Virus record (IMG/VR): IMGVR_UViG_3300026488_000003
Location: 1 to 46,225 of that record
DNA: 46,225 nt
Direction: 5' to 3' (one strand)
From: a virus
A program made the translations under genes and the position numbers. A model generated the notes under the pieces. It saw nothing but the letters and a program-made list of their open reading frames with translations. It was not told the origin of the DNA and searched no databases. Numbering within the stretch: position 1 is the stretch's first letter; each line of letters starts with the position of its first letter. Of this stretch, positions 31,388 to 41,069 are shown in pieces.

Positions 31388-32470
31388 TTAATATTCAATT
31401 TTAGCTTTAAGTAAAGCCATTCTTTCAGGATACACAGAATAAGCTCCAAGCCAAGATTTGATACCAATAATTTGAATTCTGTTTAGAGGGTCAGATTTAT
31501 CTTGTGTGTTAAGTCCCTTAATAATAGTTTCAATTCTTCCTTTACCTCTTAAAGGAATATCATAAGTGTGTTCTTTACCTAGAATTAAAGCATATCCATA
31601 TTTATTTGTTCCATCATCTTCAATAAGCATGTTTTCATTGTAAACATATCTTACTTCTCCAATTGTTCCAATTTCATTATCCATTACTTTTGATTTATCA
31701 GGATATTTTTCAACAGGAATAAAATCAGGATTTTCTCTTAAATCAAATTCACATAAAGGGTTAACAATAGCAACATATTTAGTTTGAATTGGAACAGTTC
31801 CATAATTAGGAGAATTGCTAAGAATTCTATCTACATATCTTGCTCCACTTAATCTAAGTTGCATAGTTACTTTTCTGTTTGCATCTGTAAATGCACTATC
31901 TTTCATTCTGTTAGAACCACTAGCATTACCACTAATATCAATTTGATGTCCTGCACTATTGATATATAAGTCTCTATAAAAACCATCAATAGCATAAGAT
32001 GCAATTTCACTAAGTTGTTTTACATGCCAACTTGTAGTCCATAAATCATGAAACAAACTAACTTCTTCTGTTACTTTTGACCAAAAACCAATAGGAAAAA
32101 TATCAGTTGAGAATTCAACTACTTTTACATCACCAATTTGGTCTCCACTCTCACCTTCTGGTAGAATAAATTGTTTATAGTAATCTTTATCTACCAAAGT
32201 AACAATACCTTCTCCTCTATCTTCAACATTGTTACCAGTGTATTCTTTATAGATTTTATTTGCAATCAATAAATCTTTCATATTGACCATTCTTCTAAAT
32301 GTTAATGTCTTCCCTTGGTTCTGAGGAATAGCTCTTGTTCTTGTTGCAAATTTATCAAAGATTGTTTTTTGTGCAATTTCAGCAGTAGCAAGTTTCTCAA
32401 TTATAGCTTGTTGTTTAGTTCCTAATACATCACCTTGATTTCCATAAGTAATATTTCCATTTAATGCCAT
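31388..32470 (-). CDS. Major capsid protein, N4-gp56 family
   Basis: This 360-residue protein is the likely shell subunit. It begins MALNGNITYGNQGDVLGTKQ and has AQKTIFDKFATRTRAIPQNQGKTLTFRRM shortened here as the expected N-arm plus E-loop start; then YAIDGFYRDLYIN and a P-domain helix region. The N4-gp56 group shows this K-TF-R pattern and a similar length. It lies after a scaffold-like gene, with portal further upstream, the standard head order. Strong RBS (AAGGAGTAATTA) and the following hairpin fit high expression. Confidence 0.85.
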   Translation of the reverse strand: MALNGNITYGNQGDVLGTKQQAIIEKLATAEIAQKTIFDKFATRTRAIPQNQGKTLTFRRMVNMKDLLIANKIYKEYTGNNVEDRGEGIVTLVDKDYYKQFILPEGESGDQIGDVKVVEFSTDIFPIGFWSKVTEEVSLFHDLWTTSWHVKQLSEIASYAIDGFYRDLYINSAGHQIDISGNASGSNRMKDSAFTDANRKVTMQLRLSGARYVDRILSNSPNYGTVPIQTKYVAIVNPLCEFDLRENPDFIPVEKYPDKSKVMDNEIGTIGEVRYVYNENMLIEDDGTNKYGYALILGKEHTYDIPLRGKGRIETIIKGLNTQDKSDPLNRIQIIGIKSWLGAYSVYPERMALLKAKIEY

Positions 32471-32483
32471 TAATTACTCCTTA

Positions 32484-32807
32484 TTAAGATTTTTCAATTT
32501 CTGTATCTAATACAGGTTCAAATGTTGACCTATTCTCTTGTTTTCTAAGAAGAATAACTTTTCTTCCAGAACCAAGTTTTGATGCAAAAGAGACACTTTC
32601 ACCAACTTTTAATTCTTTTAAAGTCTTTTCATCAATTGTTTTACCATCTACATCTGTTAAACCTACAATGATATTCCAACCTGTTAAATCTTTTCTTTTA
32701 CCACTGTAATCAACATTTGTATTGTTAGTAACAACATCACCATTATCGTTATCGTATTCCCCAATTACTTTGTAACTCCTAAGAGTTTCTACTTTGTATG
32801 TAGCCAT
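32484..32807 (-). CDS. Putative head decoration or capsid accessory protein, 107 aa
   Basis: It is beta-rich and starts MATYKVETLRSYKVIGEYDN after AAGGAGGTTAA. It sits between scaffold and capsid genes, 13 bases before the capsid gene. Blocks such as WNIIVGLTDVDGK and GRKVILLRKQE suit a small beta-sandwich. A decoration or stabilising protein is an inference from position. Confidence 0.5.
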   Translation of the reverse strand: MATYKVETLRSYKVIGEYDNDNGDVVTNNTNVDYSGKRKDLTGWNIIVGLTDVDGKTIDEKTLKELKVGESVSFASKLGSGRKVILLRKQENRSTFEPVLDTEIEKS

Positions 32808-32816
32808 TTAACCTCC

Positions 32817-33668
32817 TTAAATTTCTTCAATTAATAATTTTTCAATCTCATCTGGGTCTGAGACATCACTGTTCCAAATGCTATCATAATCATCTTTTTT
32901 TTCTGTATGTAAAGACTTTTTATGTTCTTCTTGTAAAGGTTCACTTGGAGTTTTAGGAACATCTTTATTGTTTTTAAGTTCATTGATTGCTTTTTTAAAA
33001 GCATCTCCCCAATCAATATGAGGTTCTTTTGCTTTTATTTTAAGAGCTACTGGATATATTTTATTAAATGAACCATCTTCTACTTGTTTGATAAAAACTT
33101 CAAATGCTTTTGGGATAGATAATATAACTTGTCTTAATGATGGGTCTATTGTATTAATAGTTTTAATAATTCTACCACTCAATTCAGGGTCTCTTTTTGC
33201 AACATTATCAAACATTTTTTGAATAGGATTTTCTTCTTGTTTTTCTTCTTGTCTTGGTTCTTCAAACTCTAATTCAATTGATTCTTCTCCAAGAAGTTTT
33301 AGAATTTCTTTTTTAGAACCAACATTGCCATTAATAGCATCTTTAAACAACAACAATTTATCTTTACCAATTTCTTTTGCAATATCAATTATATCTTGAT
33401 AATTACTTAATTGATTGTATTTTTCTTCAACTTCTAGTCCTCTTCTAGCTAATGCATAAAGTTCATCTATATCTTTTATTTCAATTGTTTTAGAACCAAC
33501 AACAAGAGGTTTTAATTGATTTTTATTTTCTGTGTTTGTTGGTTCTTGATTAGTATTTTCTTGGTTATTCCATTCATCTAGTGGTATTTCATCACCTTTC
33601 CAAATATCATCAACATTTTCTGTGTTTGTATTGTTTTCTTCAAAAAACTCTTTTAATTCTTCATTCAT
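32817..33668 (-). CDS. Putative scaffolding protein
   Basis: This 283-residue protein is very acidic and Glu/Asn/Gln-rich, beginning MNEELKEFFEENNTNTENV. It is helical around residues 85-215 (IIDIAKEIGKDKLLLF) with a Lys-containing end, EHKKSLHTEKKDDYDS. It has the low complexity, the charge and the position (between portal and capsid genes) of phage scaffolds, which guide shell assembly and are then lost. Confidence 0.7.
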   Translation of the reverse strand: MNEELKEFFEENNTNTENVDDIWKGDEIPLDEWNNQENTNQEPTNTENKNQLKPLVVGSKTIEIKDIDELYALARRGLEVEEKYNQLSNYQDIIDIAKEIGKDKLLLFKDAINGNVGSKKEILKLLGEESIELEFEEPRQEEKQEENPIQKMFDNVAKRDPELSGRIIKTINTIDPSLRQVILSIPKAFEVFIKQVEDGSFNKIYPVALKIKAKEPHIDWGDAFKKAINELKNNKDVPKTPSEPLQEEHKKSLHTEKKDDYDSIWNSDVSDPDEIEKLLIEEI

Positions 33669-33678
33669 TTAATCCTCC

Positions 33679-33873
33679 TTATTTGTAATATTCAATAAAG
33701 TCTCTAAAAGACTTAATTGCTTTTAATTCATGAATAACATTTTCATCTCTAACATCTTCTAAAAATACCAATTCTTTAACCCTATCATCACAATAGTATT
33801 GAATAAATACTTTAACAAAATCTTCATTATTTAGCAACCTATTTAACCTATCCTTGATTTCTGTCTTCTCCAT
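33679..33873 (-). CDS. Uncharacterised 64-aa protein
   Basis: It starts inside the end of the portal gene (26-base overlap) with AGGAGAATTAA before the ATG. It is short, helical and charged (MEKTEIKDRLNRLLNNEDF) and lies between portal and scaffold. Not recognised. Confidence 0.55.
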   Translation of the reverse strand: MEKTEIKDRLNRLLNNEDFVKVFIQYYCDDRVKELVFLEDVRDENVIHELKAIKSFRDFIEYYK

Positions 33874-35938
33874 TTAATTCTCCTAATATTTTTAATGTTT
33901 CAGCATATGCTTTTTTATTCTCAACATCTTTTCCTTGTGCCTCTTTAATTGTTTTAAGAGATTGAGCTTTTTTCTGTTCAACAGATGCTAGTTTATCAGC
34001 TAAATCAAGTTTGATTTGTATTCCTTCTTTTTTAGCTTTTACTAATGTATGCTGTGTTCTTGCTAATGCATTTTTAGCTAATGCCTCTTCTTTCATAGCT
34101 TTTGCTTTTGATTCCATAAGTTGAGTTTTTAGCATCTCTTGTTGTAATGCAACTTGTTGAGGGTCTGGTTGAGGTTGTTTGAAATGTTCAATTTCATCTG
34201 CTATTTCTGGGAATCCTAAAAGTTCTGCAAGTTTAGCAGTTAGTTTTTGAACCAACATAGGTGATGCAAGTTGGTTCTGAACCAAAGGTGCTAATTGTTG
34301 CATAAGCATATTAATTTGTTGAACTTTGATTATATTCATAGTATCAGTTCCTATTTTGATTTTAATATCATATTGAACTCTATCTTTTCTAAAAATATCT
34401 TCTATTTCTTTTACTATAAGTTGTTCTACTTGGTATCTAAGTTTAGGAGGCATTTTTTCTGTTTGATATTTCTCTCTTAATTCTAATGTTTTTTGGAATT
34501 TAGCATCAGCTATTGATATTCCTGTTATCTCATAGATTTCTTCATCAGTTAAATACATCATAGCCATTTTTATCCATTTAGTAAAGATTTTTTTCCAACC
34601 ATCTTGATATGAAATTAAATAATCGTTTAATCTTATTTGTGCTTGTGTAAGCATAGCTTGAAAATTTGTTGCAGGTGCATTAACGTTAGAACCAACTCCT
34701 TGCATTTGTTCATTAATACCAGTTAACCCTTCTGCTTGTCTTTCTATTATTTGTAACATGTTATAAACACTATTAGGTAACTCATTAAATGAACCTTGAA
34801 ATATAACATCAGTTATTTTTGCAGTTGTGTTTAATTCAACAACTGGTTCATTGTTAACTAATCTTTGTAAGTTTACAGAATCTAATGCTCCTTTTTTAAT
34901 AATCTTTTGTCCATTATTACTCATAGCCATGTTATCAATAACGCCTCTTACTATTGCAGTCATAAACTTTTGTTCTTCCTCTAAAACAGAAGCTAAACCT
35001 TCTCCCCAAATATGAAACTCTCTTGGAATAAGGTTAAAAACAACAAAAGGATATTCTTTGCATGGAAGTTCTTTTTCTGTAAGTATTGTTTCTTGTGTTC
35101 CATTAAATAGTAGATATTTTACTATTATTTTATTCTTTTCTTTTTTCCAAAATTCATATAAAAATATCTTTTCATCAATAGGTTTTCCTTTTTCATTTTC
35201 AGTTTCATTGGTATCTATTCTCCATAACTCTCTATCATGTAAATCATCTGCACTTGCCTCAGAACCAACATAAGCATTCATTTTATATTCTTCAATCCAT
35301 CTTTCTACCTTTTCTCCATCAAGTAAAGGATTACTTCTTAACTCATCTTCTGTTACTTCTTTTCTTATAAAGATAAATCTACTATCTTCAATTGATTTTG
35401 CCAATGGGTCAGTAAAAACATCTTCATTAGGTATCACATCTATATAAGGTCTATTTTTAATAGTTTGTAAAATATAAAAACCTTTATCATCTTTTAAAAT
35501 ATTTTCATTTTGAAACACTTCTTCTTGTGAAACATTATCAAGATAATGTTTTTTTGTAACTTTTTTCCAACCTACTTTTACAAAACATGTTCCTTCTTTT
35601 GCAGGAACTTTAATTGTTGTTTTAATAAGATTAATCTTATTCTCCATTGTGTTATAAAAGAAATTAATTAATTTCTCATCTATTTTAGCTTTAATAACAT
35701 CATTCTTTGTTCTTGGTTCTATAACACAAATCCTATCTTGACTAAGAAATGATTTTCCTATGTTTGAACTTAAAACTTCAATTTGCTTTTTAATCAACTT
35801 CCAAACTAATGAACTTCTACCTTCTACCTCATTACCATATGGTTCTCCTCTATATTGAGATAACCAACTTTCTATTTCTGTGTTTATGTTTGCTTTATAT
35901 TGTTTACTTTCTTGAAATAACTCATATATACTTTTCAT
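33848..35938 (-). CDS. Portal protein, P22-like
   Basis: This 696-residue protein is the likely dodecameric portal through which DNA is packaged and ejected. N-terminal WLSQYRGEPYGNEVEGRSSL and later ARGLT-type region EGLTGINEQMQGVG fit portals of P22-like podoviruses, and the length is close to the roughly 725 of P22. The C-terminal 150 residues are a long Ala/Lys/Glu coiled coil (MLKTQLMESKAKAMKEEALA), matching the barrel helix of P22. Its ATG overlaps the stop of the preceding gene. Position before scaffold and capsid supports the call. Confidence 0.82.
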   Translation of the reverse strand: MKSIYELFQESKQYKANINTEIESWLSQYRGEPYGNEVEGRSSLVWKLIKKQIEVLSSNIGKSFLSQDRICVIEPRTKNDVIKAKIDEKLINFFYNTMENKINLIKTTIKVPAKEGTCFVKVGWKKVTKKHYLDNVSQEEVFQNENILKDDKGFYILQTIKNRPYIDVIPNEDVFTDPLAKSIEDSRFIFIRKEVTEDELRSNPLLDGEKVERWIEEYKMNAYVGSEASADDLHDRELWRIDTNETENEKGKPIDEKIFLYEFWKKEKNKIIVKYLLFNGTQETILTEKELPCKEYPFVVFNLIPREFHIWGEGLASVLEEEQKFMTAIVRGVIDNMAMSNNGQKIIKKGALDSVNLQRLVNNEPVVELNTTAKITDVIFQGSFNELPNSVYNMLQIIERQAEGLTGINEQMQGVGSNVNAPATNFQAMLTQAQIRLNDYLISYQDGWKKIFTKWIKMAMMYLTDEEIYEITGISIADAKFQKTLELREKYQTEKMPPKLRYQVEQLIVKEIEDIFRKDRVQYDIKIKIGTDTMNIIKVQQINMLMQQLAPLVQNQLASPMLVQKLTAKLAELLGFPEIADEIEHFKQPQPDPQQVALQQEMLKTQLMESKAKAMKEEALAKNALARTQHTLVKAKKEGIQIKLDLADKLASVEQKKAQSLKTIKEAQGKDVENKKAYAETLKILGELNGEDRNQG

Positions 35939-36381
35939 TCTACCTCCTCAATAGTTTGAACTTGAACATTACAAGCATCACCAGTTTTCCAAGTTTCATT
36001 CTTAACTCTATCAAGAAGAGTATCATATAAATTTGAAATATTCTCATCTCTTATAATTGATGGTATATCTTCAAGATTACCACTTTTAAATGCCTCTGCC
36101 CAACTATATAATTGGTTTTTCATCATTTCTGATAATACATTATCATCTATTTGTGCTACTTGTCTTTGTAAAAGTTCAGATTGCTCTTTTAAAACACAAC
36201 TTTGATAATCATCTAATGCCACTTTTGATGCTATTTCCAAACACTTACCAATCAATTGAGAATATACTTTTGAATATTCTGTTCCTTTGATTCTTCCTTG
36301 GCTAAACTGACTTTCTAAATCTTTTAGAACCAATGTTGATACTGCATCATATATCTCAATAAACCTATTTAAGTCAATCAT
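35935..36381 (-). CDS. Uncharacterised helical protein before the portal, 148 aa
   Basis: The ATG follows AAGGAGATAATT and the stop overlaps the portal start (ATGA). It is mainly helical: LNRFIEIYDAVSTLVLKDLE, then GRIKGTEYSKVYSQLIGKCL. A role in head-to-tail joining or as portal partner is possible from the coupling. Not recognised. Confidence 0.6.
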   Translation of the reverse strand: MIDLNRFIEIYDAVSTLVLKDLESQFSQGRIKGTEYSKVYSQLIGKCLEIASKVALDDYQSCVLKEQSELLQRQVAQIDDNVLSEMMKNQLYSWAEAFKSGNLEDIPSIIRDENISNLYDTLLDRVKNETWKTGDACNVQVQTIEEVE

Positions 36382-36391
36382 AATTATCTCC

Positions 36392-38515
36392 TTATTTTAC
36401 TTCTATTCCTAAAACTGATTTTACCAAATCACCGTTATAAAATGATAACCAATATGCTCTTCCATATTTTACTTTATTATCATCATACCTTAAAAACATT
36501 TCTATATTGGTATAAGCACGAACACCACATTCAATTGATTGAGATATCACTCTAAAAGTAATGTAATTAAATTTCCAACCATCTATTTCAATTTTAGTCC
36601 ATCTTCCCGTTGGTTCTTTTATAGTGTCCATTGCTTTTGTATGAGCTTGTCCACAACTTGCCCATTTTTCATAATCAGTATAATTATATCCCCAGCAAGG
36701 GTTGCCAATAAATCCTAATACTCCAAAACTAAAATTAATTTTGTTTTCGCTTAATCTATTTATCAAATCTTTGATATTTATTGAAACTAAGTTTTTACCA
36801 TCATATTGATACCATTGTCCGTTATATTCAAATATTGGTTTTCTACAATCAAGTTTACATTTTTTATATTTTTTAATTATTTTTCCATTTCTTGTTGTTT
36901 CATCACATAAAACAAGACTATTTTTTATTTTGTTGTAATATTCAATCTTTATTTTTTCTTGATATAAATCAAAACATGTATAAGAACCAACAAGTTCTAG
37001 TGATTTTTCTTGTTTTGAATAAACTCTTCCTTTTGAACATTTACATTCTTCTTCTGAATTAAATTCATCTCCATTAGGTTTATATATTTTACAACCATCT
37101 TTTTTACAACATTCACATTTACAACCTATACCACAACATTTCAATTTGTTTTCAAGTTCTTTAATGTTATTACATAAATCACAATTACACTTAGAGCACA
37201 ATGGATAATCCATACAATTTGGATATAAAGGATTATTACAACCACATATGTTAGTTGTTAAACCTTTTAAATCACTTTTATCTATAATAAAACAAAATGG
37301 AATAGGTAATGATTCAAGATAACATAAATCATTTTTTTCTTCTTCTGTTATTGTTCCATCTATTTTTTTCTGTGTTAATTCAGTCAATTTTGAAGAAAAA
37401 TATTTTAATCTCTCTTGATTGACTCCAATGATTGAAATTAAATAATTTTTGCATTTTACATATGAAGATGGATTATAGTTTCTACAATTTGCATATCCAT
37501 TATTTAAAATAACATTTGAGTTTGTTTCAAGAAAACAATCTTTAAAAATTATCTTATCAATTTTTCCTTCCTCATTCTTAATGACTTCAACACAATCCCA
37601 ATTTCTACAAGTTCTATTTTTAGATTCATCACACATAATAGTTAAATATTTCCATAAGTTTATAGATTCTTTTCCATCTTCTCTTTTTAAGAAATTAACT
37701 ACTTTATCAAAGTTATAAATATTTGTTGCAAAGAATTGATAAAACTCAATCTTTGATATTTGGTTCTTTTCTAAAAAATCATTAAAAGATAAATTGAAAA
37801 TATATTTATTACATCTCTCATCAATTATATCACATGGATATTTATAACCCAATAATGTTGTTTTTGTATCTCTTAATGCTACATTTTCAAAAATCTTATC
37901 ATAAGCACAAATTGGTTTTATGCAATCTCCCGTATCAATAAAAACACCATTACTATCTTTATCACAAATCTTACCATCAGAACCAACAATTTCAGGACAA
38001 CAAATATTGTATTTTTCAAAAGAAAAAACAATACCACAATCATTATAAAAAACATATCCTGCACTATTCATATAAAGTTCATATGCTTTTTCTATAAATT
38101 TAACATAGTCTTTTTCTTTAATATGAACCAAATCTTTCCTTAATTCATTAGGAACTACATCAAGTTCAGATGCTAAATAAGGAATATTTCCACATCTCTT
38201 ACATAAGCAATCATAAACATCATCTTTTATACATTTACCATCTTCATCATAAGAAATAAATTCAGTATCAATTGATAATTTAAAAACATTTGTAGGTTTA
38301 TAGGATATAACAGAACCAATTGTAGGAGAATAAAAGTTTAAACCTAAACAATCTATCTCTTCTTGTGTTAATTCAATTTGAATTGTATCTCCAAATTTCA
38401 TAATAAAACCAACATCATAACCATTTTTAATTGACCTATATATTCTTGGAGTCGTTGAACTCATTATTTGATAAACAAAAGTTTGAACAAATAAATCATT
38501 TTCATAATAATTCAT
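36392..38515 (-). CDS. Cys-rich 707-aa protein, probable tail or receptor-binding component
   Basis: I use the ATG at 38515, sharing one base with the preceding stop (TGATG); a TTG lies just before it. The protein has roughly fifty Cys. A dense cluster lies in the region coded at about 37,050-37,230: CGCNNPLYPNC, then LCSKCNCDLCNN, then CCGIGCKCECCKKDGC. Such a cluster suggests zinc or iron-sulphur binding, or disulphides formed outside the cell. The C-terminal part has WTKIEIDGWKFNYITFRV and an aromatic beta-rich layout. It follows a possible lectin-like gene, so an adhesion role is likely, but no known family is recognised. Confidence 0.6.
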   Translation of the reverse strand: MNYYENDLFVQTFVYQIMSSTTPRIYRSIKNGYDVGFIMKFGDTIQIELTQEEIDCLGLNFYSPTIGSVISYKPTNVFKLSIDTEFISYDEDGKCIKDDVYDCLCKRCGNIPYLASELDVVPNELRKDLVHIKEKDYVKFIEKAYELYMNSAGYVFYNDCGIVFSFEKYNICCPEIVGSDGKICDKDSNGVFIDTGDCIKPICAYDKIFENVALRDTKTTLLGYKYPCDIIDERCNKYIFNLSFNDFLEKNQISKIEFYQFFATNIYNFDKVVNFLKREDGKESINLWKYLTIMCDESKNRTCRNWDCVEVIKNEEGKIDKIIFKDCFLETNSNVILNNGYANCRNYNPSSYVKCKNYLISIIGVNQERLKYFSSKLTELTQKKIDGTITEEEKNDLCYLESLPIPFCFIIDKSDLKGLTTNICGCNNPLYPNCMDYPLCSKCNCDLCNNIKELENKLKCCGIGCKCECCKKDGCKIYKPNGDEFNSEEECKCSKGRVYSKQEKSLELVGSYTCFDLYQEKIKIEYYNKIKNSLVLCDETTRNGKIIKKYKKCKLDCRKPIFEYNGQWYQYDGKNLVSINIKDLINRLSENKINFSFGVLGFIGNPCWGYNYTDYEKWASCGQAHTKAMDTIKEPTGRWTKIEIDGWKFNYITFRVISQSIECGVRAYTNIEMFLRYDDNKVKYGRAYWLSFYNGDLVKSVLGIEVK

Positions 38516-39210
38516 CAAAACACCTTATATATAGGATAAGTATTATTATTTACTAAATCAAACAATTCTTCATCTGATAGAAATTTTCTAAAACCATACA
38601 TTGAACACATTTTATGATTACCAAAATAAAACCTAACATTACGACTTTGTCTTGATGATACTTTTATTTCTCCAATTAAAATTTTAGAATTATTTTCTAT
38701 TCTATAAGCTAAAAATTTATCAAAATACATTTCAAAATATATAAATTCTTTAACTTTTATATTTTTGGGATAAAAATCAATAGATTTCCAATCACTTTTA
38801 TCAAGTATTGAATATTTTTTTCCGTATGGTATTGTTTTGATTAAACAACTCATCTTTGGTTCTATACTTTTAATTGTTAAAAGCATTTTATTACCAATTC
38901 CATTTTCACAATCACAATCATTATAATTTATTTTAGGGTGAAAGTATTCATCTATTGAATACTCAACATTGCCAGTTTCTTCAACAATGTTATTTGAATC
39001 TTTAAAATTAAAAACAAAATAAATCCCATTATTGAATATTTTATTATTACACATATTAACTTTTATTAATAAATTATCTTTTATTTTTTCAAAAATCTCA
39101 TATTTTTTTTTCATGTATTTATTTAAATAGCTATCTACTTTTTTATAGAAAGGACTTTTATCATTTAAAACTTCATTTAAAAAACATTTTTTAATATTTT
39201 TAATCATCAT
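38515..39210 (-). CDS. Putative LamG/concanavalin-like adhesion protein, 231 aa
   Basis: It overlaps the preceding gene by four bases. The C-terminal part has strand-rich YFEMYFDKFLAYRIENNS, then VRFYFGNHKMCSMYGFRKFL followed by SDEELFDLVNN. An aromatic strand, an acidic loop and a final helix with SDEE-like residues are typical at the end of laminin-G or concanavalin-like lectin domains in tail proteins. It contains several Cys like the larger neighbour, so the two may act together in host recognition. Confidence 0.5.
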   Translation of the reverse strand: MMIKNIKKCFLNEVLNDKSPFYKKVDSYLNKYMKKKYEIFEKIKDNLLIKVNMCNNKIFNNGIYFVFNFKDSNNIVEETGNVEYSIDEYFHPKINYNDCDCENGIGNKMLLTIKSIEPKMSCLIKTIPYGKKYSILDKSDWKSIDFYPKNIKVKEFIYFEMYFDKFLAYRIENNSKILIGEIKVSSRQSRNVRFYFGNHKMCSMYGFRKFLSDEELFDLVNNNTYPIYKVF

Positions 39211-39845
39211 AAACCTTTAAAATTATGATGTATTTTTGAATTAAGATAAAAATAATGAGGATTTTTATCAAGAATCTTATTTAACTGAAATTCATATTCT
39301 TTTTTCAATCCAAAAACATGTTGTTGGTTCTGAACATCAGTATACAATGATTGTGCTTTGTATCTTAAACCAGCTATTAAAGCATCCTTGATTAAAGTTT
39401 CAAGATACATATCTATTTGAGTCATGTTTGGAATAATAGATAATACAACTTTATATGTTTTATAAGAATCAACAGGTAAACCAATATACTCAAAAGTTTC
39501 AATATCTAATTGTTTAAAATCGTTAAACATAACTGATTGATTTTTTAAATCAAGAATATCAATAACATTATTCATTCTCTTTGAATAAGATGAACCATTT
39601 GGTTCATTTAATGAAGATATTAAGATAGTAGAATCATCTATTGTAGTTGTATCTGTTGTGTTTTCATATCCTATCAAAATAGCATTAAAATTATATTCTT
39701 TTAATCCATTTAATACATTAAAATATATTTCTTTTCTAAAAAGATTTGTGTATGAAAAAATCTCATCAAGTAAATCATCAATAAAATCATAATATAAATC
39801 ATCATCAAGTTGTAAATCTCTCAAATATGTTCTATAATCTTTCAT
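39207..39845 (-). CDS. Putative head-tail adaptor protein, 212 aa
   Basis: The start ATG follows AAAGGAATAAGGT. The last 90 residues are helical: MTQIDMYLETLIKDALIAGL, then RYKAQSLYTDVQNQQHVFGL, an arrangement seen in podovirus adaptor proteins (DUF6682-like as I recall them). The N-terminal half is acidic. It would link portal to tail. The call is based on layout, not on a unique motif. Confidence 0.5.
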   Translation of the reverse strand: MKDYRTYLRDLQLDDDLYYDFIDDLLDEIFSYTNLFRKEIYFNVLNGLKEYNFNAILIGYENTTDTTTIDDSTILISSLNEPNGSSYSKRMNNVIDILDLKNQSVMFNDFKQLDIETFEYIGLPVDSYKTYKVVLSIIPNMTQIDMYLETLIKDALIAGLRYKAQSLYTDVQNQQHVFGLKKEYEFQLNKILDKNPHYFYLNSKIHHNFKGL

Positions 39846-39848
39846 ACC

Positions 39849-40145
39849 TTATTCCTTTAATAAATTATCAGAATAACTTAATATTAATTGTTTAATTTCA
39901 GATAAAATATCTTCATTTGAAATTTCTTTGTTTTTGCTTAAATAAACTATTTTTTTATCAATCAACAATTCATTACAATAAAGTTTTATTTCAACTTCAT
40001 TAGAATAAATTGTTACTTCAAATGTTTTAATTAATCCATCAGAACCAACAGGGGTATATTTTATACCTTCAACTTCTAATGTTGGTTCTAAACAATTAGT
40101 TTTTACTTCTATTTGATATAAGTTATCAGTCATTTGTTTAACCAT
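39849..40145 (-). CDS. Uncharacterised 98-aa beta-rich protein
   Basis: I place the start at ATG 40145, overlapping the lysozyme stop by eight bases; a TTG at 40160 and an ATG at 40133 are alternatives. The protein is beta-rich (IKYTPVGSDGLIKTFEVTIY) with a helical end. Small proteins of this shape often belong to tail assembly. Not recognised. Confidence 0.5.
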   Translation of the reverse strand: MVKQMTDNLYQIEVKTNCLEPTLEVEGIKYTPVGSDGLIKTFEVTIYSNEVEIKLYCNELLIDKKIVYLSKNKEISNEDILSEIKQLILSYSDNLLKE

Positions 40146-40560
40146 TGAATGCGCTTTCAAATAATTTTTTAACTCTATTACATCTACTTTTAACTTGATT
40201 GCACCATTTACTATTCTCTATTTCATATGATGCTTTTTCAAAATCAAATTCATTTAGAGCTTTAATCATTTTTTTAAATGTTTTAAATCTATTAATCCCC
40301 ATATTAAACATCATATCAATAAGTCCTATCTTGATTGGTTCGGGGAACAAATAAAAATTATCTTTAAATATCTTAACTAAATCATTAATAGCATCATCTA
40401 TATCATTTTGAAAAAGATATTCAACCTCATAATCTTTTAATCCTTTTCCAGTTAAATTTCTACCTATTCCAATAGTAATATTACCATATATATCTTTATA
40501 TGGTTTATTCCTATATCCTTCATTTAATAAAATAAATTCTTTTACTTTGTCTATGTTCAT
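40138..40560 (-). CDS. GH24 endolysin (T4-type lysozyme)
   Basis: This 140-residue enzyme cleaves peptidoglycan at the end of infection. The catalytic triad Glu-8-Asp-5-Thr is plain: E14 in LNEGYRNKPYK, D23, and T29 in IYGNITIGIGRN. The later GLIDMMFNMGINRFKTFKKM is the usual helical region. There is no signal peptide, so it should need a holin; the coiled-coil membrane protein directly upstream is the obvious candidate. The length is a little below T4 lysozyme (164). Confidence 0.92.
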   Translation of the reverse strand: MNIDKVKEFILLNEGYRNKPYKDIYGNITIGIGRNLTGKGLKDYEVEYLFQNDIDDAINDLVKIFKDNFYLFPEPIKIGLIDMMFNMGINRFKTFKKMIKALNEFDFEKASYEIENSKWCNQVKSRCNRVKKLFESAFNG

Positions 40561-40561
40561 A

Positions 40562-41044
40562 TCAATCCTTTAATATTCCTCTTAAAATGACTTCTATTAA
40601 GATTCCTACTATTGTAGTTGTTATAAAAATAATTGTTTTATTTATTTTGTTTATTTTCTCATCTAAGTTATTAATTCTTTCATCAAAAATATCATATGAT
40701 GGACATTTTCTATTTTGCATTTTTTCTTTTTCTTCATTAATTGTTTTATAAATATCTGCAATATCTCTTTCAATTTTTTCTATTTCAGAAGAAAATGTTT
40801 CTTTACTTTTCATACAACAATTATCAACTTTATTAATTTTCTCTTCAAATATTTTCATGTTTTTTTCTGTATCATTTTTAATATATTCAATCTTTGTAAG
40901 TATTATCTCTTGGTTCTTTAATGCCTCATTGATTTGTTCTATTGATAGAGAAATTTTTTCTGTTGTCTTTTGTATATTATCAATACTTTTTTTAATATAC
41001 TCAATCTCTAACGAATGTCTTGATATTATCTCTTGACTATCCAT
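40562..41044 (-). CDS. Coiled-coil protein with one C-terminal TM, holin-like (XhlA-type)
   Basis: This 160-residue protein is a long coiled coil (KKSIDNIQKTTEKISLSIEQ) ending in one hydrophobic segment at about residues 137-155 (TIIFITTTIVGILIEVILR) and a charged tail. The layout resembles XhlA-like haemolysin/holin proteins. It lies one base before the lysozyme gene, so a role in lysis is likely. A Cys pair, NCCM, lies in the middle. An alternative is a structural membrane anchor. Confidence 0.65.
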   Translation of the reverse strand: MDSQEIISRHSLEIEYIKKSIDNIQKTTEKISLSIEQINEALKNQEIILTKIEYIKNDTEKNMKIFEEKINKVDNCCMKSKETFSSEIEKIERDIADIYKTINEEKEKMQNRKCPSYDIFDERINNLDEKINKINKTIIFITTTIVGILIEVILRGILKD

Positions 41045-41069
41045 CCTAATCCTTTAAAAGGAAGAGAGA

